A stretch of 64,000 nt of DNA from Hoplostethus atlanticus (Eukaryota; Chordata; Actinopteri; Trachichthyiformes; Trachichthyidae), in contig JAXDDX010000212.1 in NCBI GenBank assembly GCA_034670405.1, forward strand, positions 354,501-418,500, written 5' to 3'. Every line of letters starts with the position of its first letter. Positions within the stretch are counted from its first letter, which is position 1. The notes under the pieces were generated by a model. The model was not told the DNA's origin. It was given only the letters and a program-made list of their open reading frames with translations, and did no database searches. Below, piece by piece: positions 23,205-35,126 of this stretch. The position numbers and the translations under genes are program-made.

Positions 23205-26200
23205 AAACCCAAGCAAGACGTGCACAAGAATCCCCTCAGGCCCATTGTCAGTTTCAGGGTGCACACACACCTATTCAAGCATGTATAAGCCCCTGAAATA
23301 TTAATACAGAGGGCAGCATGCAGATAGAAACAAGGGAGAAGGGGAGGAAGAAGAGGAGGAGAAGGAGGAAGAAGAAAGACAGAGGATGAAGGGAGGCTTC
23401 ATAGCGAGGGAAGGAATGGGGGCAGGGAGGAAAGAATGGAGCAGATCGGGTCTTTGCTGCGGCAAAAATACGAGGACGCAGCAGGGAAAGAAAAAGGAAA
23501 ATAGAATAGAAGCACAGTAATAGAAAAGAAACTAAGCAATAAAAATGTTAAAAGCAAAAGAATAAAAGCAATAAAGCAGAATATAAACAGCATAAACATG
23601 CTGCTGACAACAGTTACAGTTACAGTCAAGATTGCTTACTTGTTTGGTTTGGTCTGGTCTGGTCTGGTCTGGTCTGGTCTGGTCTGGTCTGGTCTAGTCT
23701 GACCTGGTCCGGTCTGGTTTGATCTGGTCTAGTCTGGCCTGGTCTGGTCTGGTCTGGTTTGGTCTGGTCTGGTTGGTCTGGTCTGGTCTAGTCTGACCTG
23801 GTCCGGTCTGGTTTGATCTGGTCTAGTCTGGCCTGGTCTGGTCTGGTCTGGTCTGATTTGGTCTGGGTCAAATAGCATCAGCAAACTATAGTTGGTGTTT
23901 GTCTTAACCTAACTGGAGCACAACATGGGTCAATTTAGTGGGCTTTAGTGACAGCTTCTGTGACACTATTGAAACCCGCCCCGCCCCGTCCAGTCCAGCT
24001 CAGTCTTTCAGACAGAACAGTCGTTCCGTGAATCGCAGCTTAATTGAATTAATGCTACAAATCTCTGAGGGAAAACGTGTGGCCTTTAGGTACGGTAGAT
24101 TTACTGTGCTGCGGTCTAAAATATGAGCTTTTTGGTTGGTATTAAAGTTGGGCTAATTAGACTAATGCTTCATTGTGGCTTTTAGAATGTTTCATTAGTA
24201 GCTCTGTACAGATACCAAGCCAAAACAGTCATCCCATTATTGGAAATCACTTCCCATTCGTCCAAGTGAAACTCCCTTCTGCAGCAGGGTGCTGCAATGC
24301 CGTAGCTAATTTACCATAGAGATGAGTACTGATTTTTTTCATTGTAGTCATATATTAAATTAATCTTGATAATATGTACATTCATTAGTCTGAATGAAGG
24401 TTTAAGTGTCACACAGGCTTATTTTAGCTCTGCTAGAGAAGCTATGCGGGAGATAACAGGCCAAACTGGTGGGCAGCTAAGAACCTGGCAGACATATGTA
24501 CTCCCCCTTGGCCCAAGTATTTGTGCTTTAGGGGATAAGTTTATTTATCGGTTGCCTCTCTCCTTTTTCATCATTCCTGCTGGTGTCTGCACACAGTCAG
24601 CGTAGTTGGAGACGATCGTTCTCCTCCCTTCAGAAGAAGCCATTTGCTGCCACTCATTTCTGCACAGCATGAAAAACAACTTCCGCGGATTTGAAAACTG
24701 CCCAAGCTAGATAATCCATCACAGTAAGCCTGGTGAAGCCTTGATTTGCGAAGTTTTTAGCGTTATTTCATCGTGCCAGAGTTGACTGTTTTCATGTTTT
24801 CATGCATCACGTTACACTCTACTTCCTGTCAATCACATGACACCTGCGGGAACAAGAGGAAGTCTCCGCCAGGAAATAATCCCTCAAAAACACTTAATTG
24901 TCACATCCATGTCTTCGTCTTCGTTAGCCGGGAGAGCAGCTAATTTTATATAACAAATGCTAAAACTAGACATAGACAGTAGTAAATGACAACTCTAAAC
25001 GACACCGGTGTTCGTCTTCTATGTGAGAAATTGTATAAATATTACCAGGGTAAAATATTAAAAGTGGTAAACCACAAGCTGTGTGTTTTTTGTTTGTTAT
25101 TTAGTCTCCATCTTTGGTGCTCAGCGCTCATCACTGTGGTGTTTCTCACTGCCTCCCTAGAGATCACCTGTTAATCAAACAGTGTGTCCAGTACTTTTTT
25201 CCTTGGATTTTCCATTGATGGAGTTTGAGTTCCTGTAGGTGGCGCTCTTTTCTTTGTCTGTTCAGCCACGGTGGCTATCGCTGCTCATGCTAACTAGCCA
25301 GTTAAGGTTTCAATAAATGACTAGAGGTTGGATCACTACATAGCAAAACGGACATACTGTATATTTGTATGATGTCACAGATAATTACTTAAAAGGCTTA
25401 AAATATTGCAAAAATAAAACATTTAAAATGGTATATCAATACAAAAGGTCTTTAATTATGGGGATGGGGCTATATTAAGAGCAGCTACCTCTGTCTCTTG
25501 CCTCTAACAGGGTGTATCCTTGTCTTGTTGTAGGTCTACTCCAGCCAAATGCCTTTCCACTCCAAACTAACCACCCCGCAATCACCAGCTCCCTTTCTCT
25601 GCAACCCGTTATTCCACCTCCTCCGCATCAGCCTATATCCACCCACCTCCACTCCAGACCTCACAGTCCATCTCAGCATTGCTTTGTCTTGATTCTGTAT
25701 ATCTGAAGGACTTCTTCAGCGCTGATTATAAAGGCGTCTGATTAAATGTTGAGTAACGAGGAATTTGCTGTAGCTTTGCTCGCGCTGAGCGAGGGGGGTG
25801 GGGGGGTGGGGGGGGTGGGGGGGGGGCTCGGGGGGCCTGTAGCAAACGAGGCCTGAGAAGTAGCATGAATTGTATATGGGGAAGTGCAGAAATAATAATA
25901 TCATCAGCTCCATGTTGAGCTCACGCAGGCACCTTGCACACAACGGACGCTCATCTACATTGTGCATTGAACATTGAAAACGACCACTTTCTTCTGCTCA
26001 CTCGAATCCCACTGCTTCATCTTTATGCCTTTGGATGGAGAGTTATCCTCTGGATATGCTGTAGTGGGTACCTCCCACTACAAGTTTGACTTGTGTTTAC
26101 AGTAATCAATAGCTGACATTTTCTCCCGCTGATAAAAAATGCTCCGTGCCCCAGGGACCATGCCACGCCATTTATAACGCACTACAAAATGTCAAGACTG

Positions 26201-27782
26201 CACAAATGTCAGTGGGGAAAATTAACTAGCTTTTTCTCTGTTCCTTTAAAGTAATAATCAACATTTTCATATAACTAAATGTCTGTTTTGCTACTCTCCA
26301 TCACTGATTGATATAACACAACAGTGATCCAACCTCTAGTCAGTTCTGCTGCTCTAAACACCCGGTCTCAGCTTAGGTCTTTCCTGGGAAAAATCCTCTG
26401 GAGACAGGAAGTGATGAGTTTGTTTAGAATAACTAGAAGAAGAACTGGGTAATTAGCATGAGCAGCGATAGCCATCGTGGCTGAACACACAAAGAAAAGA
26501 GCGCCACCTACAGAAACTCTAACTGCATCAACAGAAAATCCAAGGTAAAAGACGTCACACACTGTTTGATTGACAGGTGATCTCTGGGAAGTGCAGTGCA
26601 GAAACACCACAGCGACGAGATGACTAAAACTAAAAGAAACAAGCAACTTGAGGATTACCACTTCTAAAGTCTAGAAGGTTTCTGCAGGACAGAAAATAAC
26701 AGGACATTGATTTTCCACCAAGACAACATGTCTCATAGTTGTCTCCAGGTTTCCAGCAACATTGCTTGCAGCTTAGTTTTTAAGCAACATCACTCATCAG
26801 CAGTAAAGCACATGCTAACGTCCCAGCTATTGCTGCAGCCTGCAATCAGTAATCTTACATTGTCAGAAGGAGGGGGAGTGCGTTTACATTAGAGTTCAAA
26901 CGAGATGGACCTTTGAAGGCTGATATGGATATTTTTAGACTGAAGCTGCCGATATTTTGTGCTGATAATGCACTTGCAATTTCATGCAAAGAAATGTATT
27001 CAATGTTTTCCCCGACAATCGTATTCTTGCCAGGGTGGAAATGCCTCTGAAAACGGATTTGGATAATCATGGGACACTAACACTCTCCAATGAAAGCCAG
27101 GGTCATGACATTCTTTTAGAGTTGGCAGGTCTTTAAGGCAGGGAGATGCACTGGGATCCATTATATTATATCCATAAATATTAAATTACGGAAGACATAA
27201 TTGAACAATTCAATTAATAAATAAAATGTGCAAATAAAATAACATTTCTTTTCAGGTTTTACAGACTGGTTACATGTAGCTGTGGTCAGGGAGTGAATGA
27301 AAACGGTACAATATTCCGTTTTTACTCAAAATCTGTGCAAAGTATGGCACATGAACACATCACATCACGTTTCATGTTCATGAGAAACACAAATGAGATA
27401 CTATTGAATGTACGCAAGTTATTATTTTGTTTTTTTCACAGCCTGTATAAACTCATTTTCTATGGTCATAATTCAACTGTTTGCTATCTGAATCCAGCAG
27501 AGTAACATCATGTCATCTTTGTCTCTGGTTTCTGCAGGTTCAGGTGGGCACCTCCCATCAGGAGCAAAGGGTTGTGGGATATCTCACGTGTACTCACCTC
27601 CATGCCATAGAAGGTACATATGCATGTGCTCTAGCCAGTACTTTCGCTCTCTCGTCACACACACACACACACACACACAAACACTTGCACACAAACCCAT
27701 AGTGATACCGAAAGCATGAACCTGATGTGGTTTAAGTGTACAAACACACACACATATATGTTTATGTGTGCAAGTGCATGCA

Positions 27783-27836
<54 letters not shown>

Positions 27837-28242
27837 CGTATCTTTGAGTGTGGCGTTGTGATTATCTAACTACCTGTGTGTATGTGTGTCTGTGAGTGTA
27901 TGTCCAGATAGCTAGATGAATGGCCGCATCAAACCCCCCGCGCACCTCCTCCCGGGCGTTCCCATGGCGACTGGCTCAAGCTGTTTAAGGCGTCACAGCC
28001 CTATTTAAAGGCTCCGGTCGATGCCTCCCTCATTTTTTATCAGAGACACGTCTCCCCTCTCCGCCTGCTATTCCGGGCTCCTCCTACGCTTCGCAGTGCT
28101 CTAAAAATAGCAGCACCCGGGCCGGTTCTAAAGATACATCAAACATAAAGGGTGGGGTGGGGGGGCAAGGAGAAGGGGGTGGGGTGGGGGGGGAGCGAGC
28201 GAGAGAGAGAGAGACCTGATTCTTTTCTGGGTGAGTGCAGTG

Positions 28243-28295
<53 letters not shown>

Positions 28296-29018
28296 ACTGA
28301 CATGTCAATTTGTTGATATATCAGGCCGATGTTGGCCTTTTATTAAAAACCAGATTAAGTCGTCCAACTTCAATATGATGCTACACTGGCTGTCTATGGG
28401 AAGCCCTTCACCTGAATTGAGAATGAGAGATTGGATTCCACACAGTTCACATGAACAAGTAGTGGTATTATCCTGGGGGGTTTTCAGAGGCTTTTTCCAC
28501 CCTGACAAAAACAAAGTTCTGGGGGAAACACTAAATATTATTTTTTGGAATCTTTTTTTGTAACATTTCGGCATGAAAATGGTCAAATTCAAACAAACTG
28601 AATATCAGCTATTGGCAGTTTCAATCCAAAAATATTGGTGTCCGCCTTCAAAAACCCAAATAATCCAAGCGTTTCTTTGCACTTGCATGCAAACTTTGTA
28701 CCGTTGTACAATGTACCGTTTCTACTTTTGCACAGTGTTTAATTACGTCCGCCCACCTCACCATTCACAGCCGTGTTTGCCGCCATGTGCCTATGCAGTG
28801 CAACACAAGGGCTGGACTGTATTAGTAATTATATTTAGAAGTTCCCAGCAAACATTTGACAGACGGCAACTCGCAGGAGGTGGACAAAGTCAACCCAAAC
28901 AAGCACATACATTTTTTTCCTCCCAATATGATATAAATATTCATAATAACTTTGGAAACTGTTTTGAACTGGTCTCAGTTTCGCAAAACGATGCAGGTAG
29001 CAGCTACAGACGAGCACG

Positions 29019-29060
<42 letters not shown>

Positions 29061-30870
29061 AATTGTACAAACACACACCCCTTGATCCACTAGACGCTGC
29101 AGTAACGAAACAAAAGAAGAATTTCATTTAATTTCACATGTACTTCAGCCGGAGCCGAGAAGCCAAAGAAACACCTACTCTCCACCGATATCTTTACGCC
29201 TCGTTCTTTCTCACACTCACCACTATTCAGCTATTATTTCTCTCTCGCACTCTTTCACCCACGCTCTCTCCCTCCCTCCCTCCTTAATTCACCTCCTTTC
29301 TCTCTCTCTCTCTCGCTCTCTTTTGTTGTTCAAATATCATATATTTCACATCTTTATTGGCATGGAAGAAACAAATGTTGCCAAAGCAGAATAGCCAATC
29401 AACTTTGGTGATCTTATATGAATATGAACAGATGGACTAATAAGAACTGAGCGATAATGAATAAATGTCATTGTTATCAATAATAACACTGCAAAGTAGC
29501 AAATCGTATGATGTCATATCATATCGGGACGCGTAGTATTGAAATTGATATTCTATTGTATCATATCGTACCATTTTGTATTGTATCATATTGCACCCTG
29601 ACCCATTGATATTGAATGGTAAAGGTCCTTGGCGACACCCAGACCTCCTCTCCATCCCTCTTTCCTCCTCTCTGGCGTTCTCTTTCTTTGGTTGGTTCAC
29701 TTCCATGTGGGTGGTTTGAAACTTTGTATTAAAGCTCCTCCTCTCTCCCTTTCTCCCTCCCTTCACACACACACACACACACACTCATCCATCCATCAGG
29801 CGATGCGTCGGTGCGTTGCGAGCAGTTGGACCTGTTGCTCCAGTGGGGGGCCGAGTTTCGCCAGGCTTCATCCCAATCACCCGAGGGAGAGAAGGTGCTG
29901 GAAGACCTGGTGGCTTTTGATGTCATCCTGGGAGACCTCAACTTTGATAACTGCTCCTCGGGTAAGGGGCAAGGGTTTGACCAGTATATCTGTATATGTT
30001 AGTGTCCCATGGTATAAAGGCGGTTTCAGAGGCTTTCCATTCTATCAAGAATAACATTCTGAGGGGAAAAATGAATTTCATGGAAAACTTTGGAAAGTCA
30101 TGGAATTAAAATTTGTATTTTCCAGGCCTGGAAAAGTTATGGGAAATGGAACACGTTCATATAGCTTTGGAAATGTCATGGAATTTTTTGGATTAAAAAA
30201 AAACATTCCAACCAGTGAAATGTTTAAACTTCAGTTTCAGCTTGGCTGCTTGTTGATCCACTTCCCTTTGAGAAATGAAAACCCAAACCAGCAATAATGA
30301 TAGTATCGGTCCTAAGTGATAGTTGTTGCCGGACAATAACAAGACCTGGGACATTCAGATCAGATATTCAGTGTTGCAACGTACACTGAATATCAATATT
30401 GGTCCTGGGAATTGTGTTATGTCATGAAATACTCTTGGAAAAGTCATGGAATGTGATTAGCAAAAAGGCTTTCAGTTGACATAGGCACTGAGCTAGTTTA
30501 GATGAGAAATGGCAGAAAAGAGTTGACTTTCTCTGGGTGAAAGTAATCCCACTACTTTGATTTTATCCATAAAAGGATGACAAAAACATCAACACTGTTC
30601 TGTTTCCTGATAATTCGAGAGGAAACTGACTTATGCTACTAGTCCCAGGGAGTAATAAGTAAAGTGATAATATGACTTTGTGAAACGACTAGTAACTACT
30701 AATGAGTAATGTCTTTTCACTCCGTCACTGCATGCGTCTGTAACGGTACCTGTGTGGTTGTTGTGTTTTTCCAGAGGACAAGCTGGAGCAGCAGCATGCA
30801 CTCTTTACTCAATACAAGGACCCGTGCCGCCTGGGGCCTGGGGAGGACAAACCATGGGCTCTGGGTGAGA

Positions 30871-30937
<67 letters not shown>

Positions 30938-33900
30938 CATATAGGTGCACGGACACACAGGAGAACTGTTGATTTATACAGTACACGTAGAGCAGAGGGG
31001 ACTGTGAGCTGGCTATGTCTGGATAAATCTGGATGCACCACTGTGTGAACTAAAATACACCCTGTACAGTGTGATGATACATGGGCATTAGTGACGTAAG
31101 AACTGGGGGGTTTTGGTCTGGATATGAAGTGTTATTTAGGCCAGCGGTATTTTGGGGACAGTGTGGGCAGGCCAGAGTGAAAGGGGCTCGTTTAGAAAAG
31201 GGCTTATTTATTTGTAGGGAGACGTCCGTATGGTGAACCAGGGGAACGGACCAGAGCTGCCCGGTCGGCGGGCCGGTAGGCTGGGAAGGAAAGAGAAGAA
31301 TGAATGAATGAAAGGAAGATAGCAGCACAATGCTTATCCAAAGACGGTTATTCTTGTACAGCAGACGGACAAAAAACACAAGGCAGACAGCCAGGCAGGC
31401 CACTGTGGTGACATGTGGTATTGATAGTGCGTTGTGAAATGTGCTGAACTCTGAAAGCTCCAGTAATCTTCCAGTGAGTCAGAGACCACCAGACAGACCA
31501 CCAGACAACCAGCCAGACAGACCACCAGACACACCACCAGACAACCAGCCAGACAGCCAAACTGACAGACAACCAGCCAGCCAGCCAGACAGACGACCAG
31601 ACAGATGACCAGACAGACAGACAACCAAACAGCCAGACAACCAGCCAGACAACCAGACAGACGACCAGACAGACAGACAACCAAACAGACAGACAACCAG
31701 ACAGACAACCAGACAGACAACCAGCCAGACAACCAGCCAGACAACCAGACAGGTGACCAGACAGATGACCAGACAGACAGACAACCAAACAGCCAGACAA
31801 CCAGCCAGACAACCAGCCAGACGACCAGACAGACAGACAACCAAACAGACAGACAACCAGACAGACAACCAGACAGACGACCAGACAGGTGCCCAGACAG
31901 ACAGACAACCAGACAGACAACCAGACAGACCACCAGACAGCCAAACTGACAGACAACCAGCCAGACAGCCAGACAGACGACCAGACAGATGACCAGACAG
32001 ACAGACAACCAAACAGCCAGACAACCAGCCAGACAACCAGCCAGACGACCAGACAGACAGACAACCAAACAGACAGACAACCAGACAGACAACCAGACAG
32101 ACGACCAGACAGGTGACCAGACAGACAGACAACCAGACAGACAACCAGACAGACGACCAGACAGACAGACAACCAAACAGCCAGACAACCAGCCAGACAA
32201 CCAGCCAGACGACCAGACAGACAGACAACCAAACAGACAGACAACCAGACAGACAACCAGACAGACGACCAGACAGGTGACCAGACAGACAGACAACCAG
32301 ACAGACAACCAGACAGACCACCAGACAGCCAAACTGACAGACAACCAGCCAGACAGCCAGACAGACGACCAGACAGATGACCAGACAGACAGACAACCAA
32401 ACAGACAGACAACCAGACAGACAACCAGCCAGACAACCAGACAGACGACCAGACAGACAGACAACCAAACAGCAGACAACAGACAGACAACCAGACAGAC
32501 CAGACAACCAGACAGCAACAGACAGAAACCAGACAGGACAGACAACCAGACAGACAGACAGACAGACAGACAGACCAAACAGACGACGACCAAACAGACA
32601 ACAAACAGACAACCAAGACAACACAACCAAGACAGACAGACAACAGACAGACAGACAGACACACAACCAGACAGACAACAGACAGACAGACAACCAGACA
32701 ACAGACAACCAGACAGACAGACAAACCAGAGACCCAGACAGACAGACACACAACCAGACAGACGACAAACTAGACACACAACCAGACACACAACCAGACA
32801 GACAACCAGACAGACAGAACACACAACCAGACAGACAACCAGACAAAGCAGCAACCAGACAACACAACCAGACGACAGACAGACAACACAGACAGACAAC
32901 CAGCGACGAGGGACAACGCTCATCTCACAGCAGCTACCAGACTCACCACAATGAAGTGAAGACAGACGAACGACAGTCAGCAACAGCCAGATCCAACCGA
33001 AGACAACAGATCATGCAATCATTGCAGAGAGACAGGCGAAACATGACAGAGAACCTGACAGATAGCAACCATAACTGACAGACGAGCCAAACTAGACGAC
33101 CAAATGTGCAGTGACAACCCGACAAGCCAGACTCGATGCAATTCAGGCCTAGACTGCACTGTCAGCTTCAAAAGACAGAAGACAACGCTGCGAGAATCAA
33201 CCAGACGGCACTCTAACGACGACAGGCCACAGCTCGACCACGAAGAGTTTACAAACAGAGAAACGTGAAATGCACACAACACACATACCGACACAGTATA
33301 GACCAGGACGCCCTAATGACAACACATAAATCCACCTAAACCCCAATCTACCACCGTACAACCAGCTAGCTACGCCAACTAAACATAATTTCCATGCCAT
33401 CTAACCTTAAACCAGAGACTCAATCCTAGACAGACAGCGAAATGTCCATCACCTGGAACATCCTCATGATCACTATGCTGGAGAGACATTGTACGTATAA
33501 ACCAAGAACAGACAGCACCATGACTAGTACACTACAGACAACCACAGACAACAGGCCAGACAACACAGACAGGTGACCAGACAGATGACCAGACAGACAG
33601 ACAACCAAACAGCCCAGACAACCAGCCAGACAACCAGCCAGACGACCAGACAGACAGACAACCAAACAGACAGACAACCAGACAGACAACAGACAGACGA
33701 CCAGACAGGTGCCCAAAACAGACAGACAACCCAGACAGACAAACCACGACAGACCACAGACAGCCCAGAACTGACAAGACAAACCAGACAGACAGCCCAG
33801 ACAGACGACCAGACAGATGAACCAGACAAGACAGACAACCAAACAGCCAGACAACCAGCCAGACAACCAGCCAGACGACCCCAGACAGACAGACAACCAA

Positions 33901-35092
33901 ACAGACAGACAACCAGACAGACAACCAGACAGACGACCAGACAGGTGACCAGACAGACAGAAACCAACCAGACAGACAACCAGACAGACGACCAGACAGA
34001 CAGACAACCAAACAGCCAGACAACCAGCCAGACAACCAGCCAGACGACCAGACAGACAGACAACCAAACAGACAGACAACCAGACAGACAACCAGACAGA
34101 CGACCAGACAGGTGACCAGACAGACAGACAACCAGACAGACAACCAGACAGACCACCAGACAGCCAAACTGACAGACAACCAGCCAGACAGCCAGACAGA
34201 CGACCAGACAGATGACCAGACAGACAGACAACCAAACAGACAGACAACCAGACAGACAACCAGCCAGACAACCAGACAGACGACCAGACAGACAGACAAC
34301 CAAACAGACAGACAACCAGACAGACAACCAGCCAGACAACCAGCCAGGCAACCAGACAGACAACCAGACAGACGACCAGACAGATGACCAGACAGACAGA
34401 CAACCAGACAGACGACCAGACAGATGACCAGACAGACAGACAACCAAACAGCCAGGCAACCAGACAGACAACCAGACAGACGACCAGACAGACAGACAAC
34501 CAGACAGACAACCAGCCAGACAACCAGACAGACAACCAGACAGACAGACAACCAAACAGACAGACGACCAGACAGACAGACAACCAGACAGACAACCAGA
34601 CAGACAGACAACCAAACAGACAGACGACCAAACAGACAGACAAACAGACAACCAGACACACAACCAGACAGACAACCAAACAGACAGACAACCAGACAGA
34701 CAACCAGCCAGACAACCAGCCAGGCAACCAGACAGACAACCAGACAGACGACCAGACAGATGACCAGACAGACAGACAACCAGACAGACGACCAGACAGA
34801 TGACCAGACAGACAGACAACCAAACAGCCAGGCAACCAGACAGACAACCAGACAGACGACCAGACAGACAGACAACCAGACAGACAACCAGCCAGACAAC
34901 CAGACAGACAACCAGACAGACAGACAACCAAACAGACAGACGACCAGACAGACAGACAACCAGACAGACAACCAGACAGACAGACAACCAAACAGACAGA
35001 CGACCAAACAGACAGACAAACAGACAACCAGACACACAACCAGACAGACAGACAAACAGACAGACAACTAGACACACAACCAGACACACAAC

Positions 35093-35126
<34 letters not shown>

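Larger units (their letters stand above)
15147..27537 (+). other. smpd3: smpd3 intron 3 (12.4 kb, repeat-rich)
   Basis: Bounded by gtcaga and ttctgcag. It contains the hairpin and AGTC-rich repeats near 16.3-16.8 kb, a GT array, a deleted LTR retroelement (17.7-19.6 kb), a coding-like relic (21.4-21.8 kb), GA, CA and GGTCT arrays, and an inverted pair of dispersed repeats (25.07-26.66 kb). Segments near 15780-15910 and 23990-24210 are simple-repeat-free with clustered TAAT/ATTA motifs and could be conserved enhancers. That is a guess from composition. Confidence 0.85.

Noticed and set aside
32905-33525. Alternative, mutually exclusive exon 7 of smpd3
   Set aside because: The copy has frame-breaking indels throughout and altered splice sites, and it also copies non-exonic flanks.
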